This document shows, in pieces, positions 1 through 6,570 of a stretch of DNA of 64,000 nucleotides (position 1 is the first letter of the stretch; each line of letters starts with the position of its first letter). A program made the translations under genes and the position numbers. Source of the DNA: JAOPZW01 sp963707695 (lineage in GTDB: Bacteria; Actinomycetota; Thermoleophilia; Solirubrobacterales; Solirubrobacteraceae). Location of the stretch: contig CAVPQY010000003.1 in NCBI GenBank assembly GCA_963707695.1, forward strand, positions 372,001 to 436,000, read 5' to 3'. The notes below the pieces were generated by a model. It worked only from the letters and a program-made list of their open reading frames with translations. It was not told the DNA's origin and did no database searches.

Positions 1-86
1 GGCCCGCGACGCCGATGACCGAGGATCCGGCGGGCGCCCCCGAGCGGACGCGGCACTCAGCCCAGCCCAGACCCGAGGAGGAGCAG

Positions 87-1043
87 ATGGATCGCGAGCC
101 CGATCGAGGCACGTCCGCCGAGGACCCCAGCCGGTCGCGCGACGAGCCGGGCGAACCGCCGCAGGAGGACTCCGGGCGTCGCTCCGAGGACACCGACTCG
201 CTCCTGCAGGAGCTCGTGGCGTACCTGCGCGAGAACCGCAGCGACCTGCGCGAGGAGTGGGCCCGACGCATCAGCGAGGCCGAACTGCTGGGCGTGATGT
301 CGGACGAGGAGATCTTCTCCGAGGCGACCGAGGTGTACGACAACTACGTCGATGCGCTGGAGACCGGGAGCATCGAGAACCTGCAGACGTACGCCCGCGA
401 GCTCTCGGAGCGGATCATCCCCCGTGGGGTCGAGACCCACGAGGTGCTCGGGATCGTGCTCCTGCTGCGGGACGCGCTCGCGCGGTCGCTGTTCGCGAAG
501 TACCAGGGCGACCTGGGGCTGCTCAACCGCATCCTCGATGCCTACGAGCCCGCGGCGAACCGGATCGCGGTGACGGTCGGCGTGAGCTTCGTGGAGGAGC
601 GCGAGCGGGTCATCCACGAACAGCAGGAGGCCATGCGCGAGCTGTCCACGCCGGTCCTCCAGATCCGCGACCGCCTGCTCCTCCTGCCGATCATCGGCAT
701 GCTGGACTCCGCCCGCGCCCGCCAGCTGACCGAGCAGCTCCTGGGCGCCATCCGCGACAGCCGCGCCACGGTCGTGGTCATCGACATCACGGGGGTCGCG
801 TCGATCGATCGGACCGTCGCCAACCACCTCGTCCAGACCGTCGAGGCGTCGAGGCTCATGGGAGCGCGGACGATCCTGACCGGCCTGTCGTCGGAGATCG
901 CCCAGACGCTCGTCGACCTCGACGTCGACCTCGGCATGATGGAGACGGTCGGGGACCTCCAGGGAGGGCTCGAGGAGGCCGAGCGCCTGGCCGGCTACCG
1001 CGACGCCGACCGGGACGACGCGACCCGCGACGTCACGACCTAG
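87..1043 (+). CDS. rsbR: RsbR-type stressosome scaffold (RsbRD-N plus STAS)
   Basis: This is a stressosome core protein of about 318 residues. The N-terminal half (about residues 40-190) is an all-helical RsbRD-type sensor domain. The C-terminal part (about 195-305) is a STAS domain with the DITGV strand and the EIAQT helix start. I chose the ATG at 87 because a strong GAGGAGGAG sequence precedes it; an in-frame ATG at 15 would add 24 disordered residues. Known RsbR proteins form the stressosome with RsbS and are phosphorylated by RsbT on two threonines. Here the second site (EIAQT, T274) is present, but the position of the first, after the ID of the IDT motif, is Arg242 followed by T243. It heads an operon with rsbS, rsbT and a phosphatase. 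Bases 1-86 before it hold no recognisable gene. Confidence 0.9.
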   Translation: MDREPDRGTSAEDPSRSRDEPGEPPQEDSGRRSEDTDSLLQELVAYLRENRSDLREEWARRISEAELLGVMSDEEIFSEATEVYDNYVDALETGSIENLQTYARELSERIIPRGVETHEVLGIVLLLRDALARSLFAKYQGDLGLLNRILDAYEPAANRIAVTVGVSFVEERERVIHEQQEAMRELSTPVLQIRDRLLLLPIIGMLDSARARQLTEQLLGAIRDSRATVVVIDITGVASIDRTVANHLVQTVEASRLMGARTILTGLSSEIAQTLVDLDVDLGMMETVGDLQGGLEEAERLAGYRDADRDDATRDVTT

Positions 1044-1054
1044 ACCGCGCGCCG

Positions 1055-1429
1055 ATGTCGGTCGCCATCCTCCGGCAGGGCGACTACCTCGTCGCCTCGA
1101 TCCAGTCGGACCTCTCCGACTCCGAGGTGGTCGCCCTCCGTCAGGAGCTCGCCGAGCTGGTCGGGCGGCATCGTGCTCGCGGGATCGTGATCGACGTCGC
1201 CGCGCTCGACGTGATCGACTCCTTCGTCGCACGGGCCCTGCGCGCGATCGTCGTCACCGCGAAGCTCCGCGGTGCCGACACGATCATCGTCGGCATCCAG
1301 CCCGACGTGGCGATCGCGATGGTGCAGTTCCGCCTGAACCTGGAGCCTTTGCGGGCGGCCCTCGACCTCGACGCGGCGATCGTGCTGCTCGACCGCATGA
1401 GCCGGGAGGACGCTGAGGATGGCGGATGA
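1055..1429 (+). CDS. rsbS: RsbS stressosome STAS protein
   Basis: A single STAS domain of 124 residues, the usual size for RsbS. The phosphorylatable serine lies in the signature IDSF, at Ser56, equivalent to Ser59 of Bacillus subtilis RsbS. In the known system RsbS and RsbR co-assemble and sequester the kinase RsbT; phosphorylation of this serine releases RsbT. The ATG lies 11 bases after the rsbR stop, and the 3' end overlaps rsbT by 11 bases, which indicates translational coupling. The family assignment is firm. What the released RsbT acts on in this organism is not shown by the window, because no RsbV, RsbW or sigma factor is adjacent. Confidence 0.92.
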   Translation: MSVAILRQGDYLVASIQSDLSDSEVVALRQELAELVGRHRARGIVIDVAALDVIDSFVARALRAIVVTAKLRGADTIIVGIQPDVAIAMVQFRLNLEPLRAALDLDAAIVLLDRMSREDAEDGG

Positions 1430-1865
1430 GGTCCGCGTCCCCATCACCAGCGACGCCGATCTCGTGACCGCCCGCGCAGAGGCCCGCGCGATGGCCGAGC
1501 GACTCGGCTTCCCGCGGCCGGACCCGACGCTGATCGCCACCGCCATCTCCGAGATCGCGCGCAACATCGTGGTGCACGTCGGCCGTGGCGAGATCATCCT
1601 CGAGCCCTTCGGGGACGCCGACCGCTACGGCGTCGTCGTGACGGCCCGCGACGAGGGGCCGGGGATCCGGGACGTCGAGGCGGCGCTGCGCGACGACTAC
1701 AGCGGACGCGGCGGCCTCGGCCTCGGCCTCCCCGGCGCGCGGCGGCTGATGGACGACTTCGAGGTGTCCTCGGACCCCGACACCGGCACGACGGTGACCA
1801 TGTGCAAGTGGCGCTTCCGCGACGAGCTCGCGCGGCTGCGCGAGGAGCGCCGGCGCCGTGCCTGA
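1419..1865 (+). CDS. rsbT: RsbT serine/threonine kinase (switch kinase)
   Basis: A GHKL-fold kinase of 148 residues. The N box reads SEIARNIV, the G1 box is DEGPGI and the G2 glycine stretch is GLGLGLPGARR, all as expected for RsbT. It phosphorylates RsbS and RsbR within the stressosome and, once freed, binds the N-terminal domain of an RsbU-type partner. Two genes downstream lies exactly such an RsbU-N domain (2475-3326), so this is the likely target. The start overlaps rsbS by 11 bases and the end overlaps the phosphatase gene by 8. The Arg-rich C-terminal tail extends slightly beyond the family core. Confidence 0.92.
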   Translation: MADEVRVPITSDADLVTARAEARAMAERLGFPRPDPTLIATAISEIARNIVVHVGRGEIILEPFGDADRYGVVVTARDEGPGIRDVEAALRDDYSGRGGLGLGLPGARRLMDDFEVSSDPDTGTTVTMCKWRFRDELARLREERRRRA

Positions 1866-2478
1866 GCAGGCCGTGCGAGAGGCGGTCGAGTGGGGCGTGG
1901 CGACGAGGTGCCGGCCCGGCGAGGCGACGAGCGGCGACGTCGCGGTCGTCTCGCTCCTGCCGCAGGGCGCGCTGGTCGCCGCGATCGACGGGCTCGGACA
2001 CGGTGCCGAGGCGGCGCACGCGGCCCGCGCAGCCGCCGCGGTCCTGCACGCGGATCCGGGGCAGGACCTCGTCGGCCTCCTGGAGCGGTGCCACGTCGCG
2101 CTGAGGGGCACCCGCGGCGCAGCGCTCAGCCTCGCCTTCGTGTCCCCTTCGACGGACGTGCTGAGCTGGCTCGGCGTCGGCAACGTGGAGGGGCGCGTGC
2201 TGAGCGGTGCCCCTTGGGCGACACGGCTGAAGGGCTCCCTGGCGCTCGCGCGCGGTGTGCCCGGGCACGCGCTCCCGTCGCTGAGGACGACGACGCTGGA
2301 GGTCCGGCCCGGCGACGTCCTCGTCCTGGCCACCGACGGCATCGAGGCCGCCTTCGCGGACGAGCTCGACACGTCCGGGCCGATCCAGACGATCAGCGAC
2401 CGCATCCTGGCCGACCACCGCAAGCACTCGGACGACGCCCTCGTGGTGGCGGTCCGCTACCTCGGCGTGCGCGCATGA
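1858..2478 (+). CDS. rsbX: RsbX-like PP2C/SpoIIE-family phosphatase
   Basis: A compact 206-residue phosphatase domain that starts with GTG at 1858, inside the end of rsbT. Metal-binding motifs are present: AAIDGLGHG near residues 41-49, ATDGIE near 160 and SDDALVVAV near the C terminus. In the known pathway RsbX removes phosphate from RsbS and RsbR and so resets the stressosome. The position immediately after rsbT and the lack of any sensor domain favour this feedback role over that of an output phosphatase. The end overlaps the next gene by the four bases ATGA. Confidence 0.85.
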   Translation: MPEQAVREAVEWGVATRCRPGEATSGDVAVVSLLPQGALVAAIDGLGHGAEAAHAARAAAAVLHADPGQDLVGLLERCHVALRGTRGAALSLAFVSPSTDVLSWLGVGNVEGRVLSGAPWATRLKGSLALARGVPGHALPSLRTTTLEVRPGDVLVLATDGIEAAFADELDTSGPIQTISDRILADHRKHSDDALVVAVRYLGVRA

Positions 2479-3326
2479 GCGGCCCGTCACCGGCCTTCCG
2501 GGCGGCGTACGCGTCCGCCCTCGACGAGCACCTGCGCGACCCGACGGAGGCCTCGCTCCGGGCCGCCTACGAGCTCGCGCGCGAGGCGGTCGGCCAGGGG
2601 CTGAGCGTCCTCGACCTGGCCGTCGTGCACCAGGAGGCCCTGGTCACGGCGCTCGCCGGTGCCGCGGACCGGCCCGAGGCGACGCGCACCAGCCGGGCCG
2701 CCGGGGACTTCTTCCTCGAGGGCCTGTCGACGTTCGAGATGGTCCAGCGGGGGTTCCGCGAAGCCCGTGAGGCCGCCCTGCTCGGACGGCGCCAGACCGA
2801 GCTCTCGCGGCAGCTCTCGACCTTCCTCGCCGACGCCTCCCTCGCCCTCGATGGCCTCGGGTCGCTCGAGGAGGTGCTGCGGCTCGTGGCCGAGCAGGCG
2901 CGCGAGCTCGTCGGGGCCGACTGCTGCGTGGCGACCGTGGCGGTCGGCGGACGCCCCCGCGCCGCCGAAGCCGCCTCCTACCAGGAGGCCGACCGCCGCT
3001 GGACGGCGTTCGTCCGCTGGCTCGACCTCGCCGCGATCTACCGGCTCGTGCGCCAGAGCGGCGGCTCGGTCAGGGTGGCGGGCGAGTCCCTCGCCCGCCT
3101 GCCGCCCTTCCGCGGGGCGCCCGGGGAGCGATGGGTCGAAGGATGGCTCGCCGCCGAGCTGACCGCCCTCGACGGACGCGAGCTCGGGGCGATCCAGCTC
3201 TTCGACGGGCAGGGCTCGGGCTTCACCGTCGACGACGAGGCCACGCTCGTGCACCTGGCCCAGATGACGTCCGCGGCCGTCGAGCGAGCGTGGCTGTACC
3301 AGGGCGGCTCCAACGCCGACCGATGA
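2475..3326 (+). CDS. RsbU N-terminal domain fused to GAF, no phosphatase domain
   Basis: A 283-residue protein. Residues about 8-100 match the RsbT-binding N-terminal domain of RsbU, with helices containing AYELAREAV, GLSVLDLAVVHQEAL and LSTFEMVQRGFREA. A short linker leads into a GAF domain (about 120-280) with the core VGADCCVATV and the final ELGAIQLFD strand. Classical RsbU carries a PP2C phosphatase after its N-terminal domain; here the reading frame ends after the GAF domain and no phosphatase follows. It is the last gene of the operon (ATGA overlap). I infer a receiver that RsbT can bind, with output through the GAF domain or an unlinked partner. The effector is unknown. Confidence 0.82.
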   Translation: MSGPSPAFRAAYASALDEHLRDPTEASLRAAYELAREAVGQGLSVLDLAVVHQEALVTALAGAADRPEATRTSRAAGDFFLEGLSTFEMVQRGFREAREAALLGRRQTELSRQLSTFLADASLALDGLGSLEEVLRLVAEQARELVGADCCVATVAVGGRPRAAEAASYQEADRRWTAFVRWLDLAAIYRLVRQSGGSVRVAGESLARLPPFRGAPGERWVEGWLAAELTALDGRELGAIQLFDGQGSGFTVDDEATLVHLAQMTSAAVERAWLYQGGSNADR

Positions 3327-3355
3327 GCTCTGGGCGCCCGCGCCGTCTGAGGACC

Positions 3356-3760
3356 ATGAGCGACTCCACGCAGACCCAGTCCACCCTCACGAACATCGGC
3401 GTCGCGATGTTCTCGGTGGCCGACCAGGACGAAGCCCTGCGCTTCTACACCGAGAAGCTCGGCTTCGAGGTGCGCAGCGACACGCGCTTCGGCGAGAACG
3501 GCGAGATGCGCTGGCTGGAGGTGGCGCCGGCCGGCTCCACCGCCCGCCTCGCGCTGAACCCGCCGATGCAGGGCCAGCCGGGCGGCAGCGGCATCGGGGT
3601 CGAGACGCCGGACGTCCTCGGCGAGCACGCGCGCCTGAAGGCCCTCGGCGTCGACGTCGACCCCGAGCCCATGCGCACCCCCGGCGCCCCGCTGCTGTTC
3701 ATGCTCCGCGACCCCGACGGCAACCACGTCGCCGTGGTCGAGGCGCCCCCGGCCGCGTAG
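3356..3760 (+). CDS. VOC (glyoxalase/bleomycin-resistance fold) family protein
   Basis: A 134-residue single VOC domain. It starts NIGVAMFSVADQDEALRFYTEKLGFEV and ends with FMLRDPDGNHVAVVE, the usual beta-alpha-beta-beta-beta pattern with the DPDGN turn. Members are metal-dependent dioxygenases, isomerases or binding proteins; the substrate cannot be read from sequence. I chose ATG 3356 because TGAGGA lies just upstream. An in-frame ATG at 3323 overlapping the previous stop would add 11 residues. It lies on the same strand as the stressosome operon, 29 bases downstream, so could be co-transcribed, and is followed by a strong hairpin. Confidence 0.85.
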   Translation: MSDSTQTQSTLTNIGVAMFSVADQDEALRFYTEKLGFEVRSDTRFGENGEMRWLEVAPAGSTARLALNPPMQGQPGGSGIGVETPDVLGEHARLKALGVDVDPEPMRTPGAPLLFMLRDPDGNHVAVVEAPPAA

Positions 3761-3789
3761 ACCGCCCCGCGGCACCCGGCGCGACCCCG

Positions 3790-3829
3790 CCCCGGCGAGG
3801 AGCGGCCGCAGGGCGGCTCCTCGGCGGGG
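3790..3829. terminator. GC-rich hairpin between convergent genes
   Basis: An inverted repeat with 14-base arms at 3790-3803 and 3816-3829 (one mismatch) and a 12-base loop lies between the stop of the VOC gene and the 3' end of the oppositely oriented GntR gene. No T-run follows, as is common in high-GC actinobacteria. It could act in both directions. Confidence 0.55.
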
Positions 3830-3854
3830 CGCGCCGGTGACGCCCCGGCCGCCG

Positions 3855-3888
3855 GCCTGACGCCGTACCCGCCGGGGGAGCGTCAGGC
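3855..3888 (-). terminator. Perfect 9-bp inverted repeat at the GntR gene end
   Basis: GCCTGACGC at 3855-3863 pairs perfectly with GCGTCAGGC at 3880-3888. The stem includes the stop codon of the GntR gene (3883-3885, minus strand), so it is probably a second terminator hairpin for that gene. Confidence 0.45.
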
Positions 3889-4575
3889 GGGCGCGATGCC
3901 CGGCCGCCGCCGGCTGCCGCGTGCCGCCTGCGGACGGGCCGCCGGCGTCGGGACCGAGGTCGGCTGGGGGTCGTCGTCGGGCTCCTGCCCCGCCGCATGG
4001 GCGGCCGCGAGGCGGGCGACCAGGTCGTCGCGCTGGCGGCGCAGCTGGGCGGCGCTCGGCAGGTGCGAGCCGCGCCGCTTCGTCCTGCCCTCGGGGCCCG
4101 TCGGCGGCGGCCCGGCGCCGAGGTCCACCAGGAGGCGGTCGAGCACCGCGATCTCGTGGCGCAGGATGCGGCGCTCCTCGGCCTCGGCGTCGCGTGGCCG
4201 GGACCGCGGCGCGGTGACGTAGAGCGCGGAGGCGAGCGCGCGCGGGGGGACGCCGGCGTCGTCGGCGAGGCGCAGCACCTGCTCGACGAGCGCGGGCTGC
4301 AGCGCCGGCGACGCCGTCGTGGCGGCCACGAAGGTGCCCGTGCCGTGCCGGCGCTCGAGCACCCCGTCGGCCTCGAGGCGGGCGACGACCGCGCGCAGGG
4401 TGTTGTGGCTCACCGACAGCTCCGCGGCGAGGTCCCGCAGGCCCGGGAGCCGGTCGCCGGGCCGCAGCCGTCCAGCGGCGAGCGCCGCCGCGATGCCCCA
4501 GGCGAGCTGGACGCCGATGGGCACGTCCCCGCGCCGGTCCACGCTGATGCCGACTTGGGTCGCCCAGCCGCTCAT
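3883..4575 (-). CDS. GntR-family transcriptional regulator
   Basis: A 230-residue protein. The N-terminal 85 residues form a GntR winged helix: GVQLAWGIAAALAAGRLRPGD, then LRDLAAELSVSHNTLRAVVARLEADGVLERRHGTGTFV. The rest is not a recognised FadR, HutC or MocR effector domain; it is helical, with a heptad-like stretch near residues 120-190 and an Arg/Pro-rich tail, closest to short YtrA-like regulators. It is divergent from the MlaE-type permease, with 77 bases between the starts, so autoregulation and control of that permease are reasonable inferences. A TAGCCT box lies 9 bases upstream of the ATG. Confidence 0.85.
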   Translation of the reverse strand: MSGWATQVGISVDRRGDVPIGVQLAWGIAAALAAGRLRPGDRLPGLRDLAAELSVSHNTLRAVVARLEADGVLERRHGTGTFVAATTASPALQPALVEQVLRLADDAGVPPRALASALYVTAPRSRPRDAEAEERRILRHEIAVLDRLLVDLGAGPPPTGPEGRTKRRGSHLPSAAQLRRQRDDLVARLAAAHAAGQEPDDDPQPTSVPTPAARPQAARGSRRRPGIAPA

Positions 4576-4584
4576 CCGAGCCCG

Positions 4585-4646
4585 AGGCTACCTCGCAGCC
4601 GAGCGACACGGATCAGTGCCTCAGAGTGCCAGCAGACTGGTACTGT
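4585..4646. promoter_or_regulatory. Divergent promoter region, GntR gene / MlaE-type permease
   Basis: On the plus strand TACTGT (4641-4646) stands 6 bases before the permease ATG at 4653. On the minus strand TAGCCT (4585-4590 read in reverse) stands 9 bases before the GntR ATG. Neither start has a good Shine-Dalgarno sequence, so both transcripts may be leaderless. Any GntR operator would have to lie in this short stretch. Confidence 0.5.
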
Positions 4647-4652
4647 CGCCCG

Positions 4653-5462
4653 ATGGCTGTCCGAGGGGTCGCCGACCGGGCGTTCTTGCCGGCCAAGAAC
4701 GTCCTCGAGGAGGTCGGGGACATGATGATCCTCACGGGCAAGACGATCGTCTCGGCCGTGCGTCCCCCGTACCCCTACGGCGGCGAGTTCGTCTCGCAGT
4801 TCCTGTTCGCGCTGCGGCTGTGCTGGTTTCCGCTGCTGATCTCGACGGTCGCGTTCGGGTACGGGGCGCCGGGGCTGCAGGCCGCCAACCTGCTGGTGCT
4901 CTTCGGCGCCATCGACCGGCTGGGCGGCTTCTTCGTGCTGGCCTCGATCCGGGAGTTCGCGCCGTTTGTGACCGCGATCGTGCTGGCCGGCGTGGCCGGC
5001 ACCGCGATCACGGCCGACCTCGGCGCCCGCAAGATCCGCGAGGAGCTCGACGCCCTGCAGGTTCTCGGCGTCGACCCGGTCAAGAACCTCGTCGTCCCCC
5101 GCTTTTTGGCGTTGATGCTCGTCACCGGCCTGTTTGACATCTACGCGCTGCTGTTCGGCATCTTCGGCGGCGTCGTGGCCACGCTGGTCAACCACGCCCC
5201 CCTGGGCCCGTTCTGGGCCACCTTCTTCACCAACGCCTCCATCACCGACCTGTGGGGGTCGGTCCTGAAGTGCACCCTGTTCGGCGCCATCATCGCCATC
5301 GTCTGCTGCTACAAGGGCATGACCGCCTCCGGCGGCGCCGAAGGCGTCGGACGCGCCGTCAACCAAGCCGTCGTCATCGCGATCATGGGGATCTTCGCCT
5401 TCAACTTCGTGTTCACGCAGACGCTCCTGGCGACCCACCCCGAGCTGTCGAACCTGAAGTGA
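4653..5462 (+). CDS. MlaE/YrbE-type ABC transporter permease (orphan)
   Basis: A 269-residue integral membrane permease of the MlaE family, which moves phospholipids, sterols or other lipids with MCE-domain partners. Visible family landmarks are IREFAPFVTAIVLAGVAGTAITADLGARKIREELDAL in the coupling-helix region and the late segment VCCYKGMTASGGAEGVGRAVN. About five hydrophobic segments follow an amphipathic N terminus. I chose ATG 4653, six bases after a -10-like box; an ATG at 4626 adds nine unlikely residues. Actinobacterial yrbE genes normally come in pairs followed by six mce genes; none is present here, so any partner ATPase and MCE proteins must be elsewhere. Confidence 0.85.
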   Translation: MAVRGVADRAFLPAKNVLEEVGDMMILTGKTIVSAVRPPYPYGGEFVSQFLFALRLCWFPLLISTVAFGYGAPGLQAANLLVLFGAIDRLGGFFVLASIREFAPFVTAIVLAGVAGTAITADLGARKIREELDALQVLGVDPVKNLVVPRFLALMLVTGLFDIYALLFGIFGGVVATLVNHAPLGPFWATFFTNASITDLWGSVLKCTLFGAIIAIVCCYKGMTASGGAEGVGRAVNQAVVIAIMGIFAFNFVFTQTLLATHPELSNLK

Positions 5463-5520
5463 TCCGCCGTCGTGCCCCTGGCGCTCGACCGAGCAGGCCT
5501 TCGGCCGCCCCCCAACGACC

Positions 5521-5862
5521 CTGGGGGTCGACGTAAACGTCGAGCAGCTGATCGAACGGGACGGTCCGGCGTGCGTCTGGTGCGGCCGGGAGCCGTGGCG
5601 TCGCGACCTCACGCTGGAGCACGTCGTGCCGCGCTCCCGCGGCGGTCACACGACCCCCGAGAACGCGCTCGTCGCCTGCCGCACGTGCAACGAGCGACGC
5701 GGCTCGCGGCCGGTCGACGCCTACGTCCGCGAGCTGGCGCGCGAGGGCGCCGACGTGAACGTCACGGCCCTCCGCGACGCGCTCGCGCGGCTGTCGAGGT
5801 CGGGCCGACGGGCGCACCGGGACGCCGCCACGCGGCAGATGCGGCGGCTTGCGTCGATCTGA
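5521..5862 (+). CDS. HNH endonuclease, start codon unclear
   Basis: A small HNH nuclease. The frame shows a first zinc knuckle CVWC, the catalytic LEHVVPRSRGG segment with the N of PENAL, and a second knuckle CRTC, followed by helices to the stop at 5862. This is the standard HNH_5-like layout, so residues upstream of the first CxxC must be translated. Yet no ATG, GTG or TTG occurs in frame between the previous stop (5455) and GTG 5626, which lies inside the catalytic motif. I give CTG 5521 as a provisional start. A GTG at 5459 overlapping the permease stop would fit if one C were missing from the C-run near 5510. The role is unknown. Confidence 0.65.
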   Translation: MGVDVNVEQLIERDGPACVWCGREPWRRDLTLEHVVPRSRGGHTTPENALVACRTCNERRGSRPVDAYVRELAREGADVNVTALRDALARLSRSGRRAHRDAATRQMRRLASI

Positions 5863-6023
5863 CGCGGGCGGGCCGAGGGTCGACGGCTCCGCCGCCCCCG
5901 CCCGGGTGTCTTCCAAACATCCGGAAGGTAGAGCGCCTAGGTACGCGTTGCGTCCGCGCGCTGACACCCCTACGGTCGTCGGAGCTGGCCAGCGACCTTG
6001 TTCCACCACCGGAAGGTCGCATC

Positions 6024-6407
6024 ATGAGGAGTCTCGTCCCCGTCCTGGCGACCACGCTGGGACTGATGGTCACCGCCCCCGCCGCCGTCGCTCAGCCCGC
6101 CGACCAGGGCGCGCCGAGCTCCGCCGTCGCTACGGTCGCCACGCAGGACCTCCGCGCGCCGGACCGGACCACGCCCGCAAGCTCGGCAGCCGCCGGCGCG
6201 GCGGTCGTCACGCAGGACCTCCGCGCTCCGGACCGGACGGCCCCCGCGCTCGCACTAGCACCCGCGTCGACGTCCGACGGAGGACTGAGCACGGCGCTGA
6301 TCCTGCTCCTCGCCGTCGGCGGAGCGGTCGTGCTGGGGGCCACCGCGGTCGTCGGGACGCGCTGGGCGCAGGCGCACGGGCACCTGCACCGGCACGTCAG
6401 CGGGTGA
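6024..6407 (+). CDS. Exported anchored protein with two TQDLRAPDRT motifs
   Basis: A 127-residue protein with a clear signal peptide (residues 1-23, cleavage after AVA-Q), a low-complexity extracellular part, a membrane helix (about residues 90-113) and a short His-containing cytoplasmic tail. The 9-residue motif QDLRAPDRT occurs twice, 23 codons apart, and is nearly identical at the DNA level. Similar DLRSPD/DLRAPD motifs occur, from memory, in short exported proteins of related actinobacteria, but no function is known to me. The ATG is preceded by GGAAGG at good spacing. It stands alone between the HNH gene and nrdJ, with 161 bases upstream where the sequence CCGGAAGGT occurs twice. Confidence 0.75.
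   Translation: MRSLVPVLATTLGLMVTAPAAVAQPADQGAPSSAVATVATQDLRAPDRTTPASSAAAGAAVVTQDLRAPDRTAPALALAPASTSDGGLSTALILLLAVGGAVVLGATAVVGTRWAQAHGHLHRHVSG
6141..6237 (+). repeat. 28-bp direct repeat coding for the DLRAPDR motif
   Basis: Bases 6141-6168 and 6210-6237 are near-identical copies (ACGCAGGACCTCCGCGC then one difference then CCGGACCGGA). They lie 69 bp apart, in frame, inside the exported protein gene, so the repeat reflects a recent intragenic duplication of a protein motif. Confidence 0.8.
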
Positions 6408-6570
6408 CGCGCCGGCAGCGCTGAGCATCCCGGGGGGGCCGGGCATCGTCCGGGGGCGCACGTCGGCCAGGCCGGCCTCGAGCACGCGCGCGCCCGGACG
6501 CCGCCCGCGCCGGCCGACCCGCCACGAGCCCGGACGGCCCGCCCGGACGCCCCGAGGAGGGATGGGCGGC

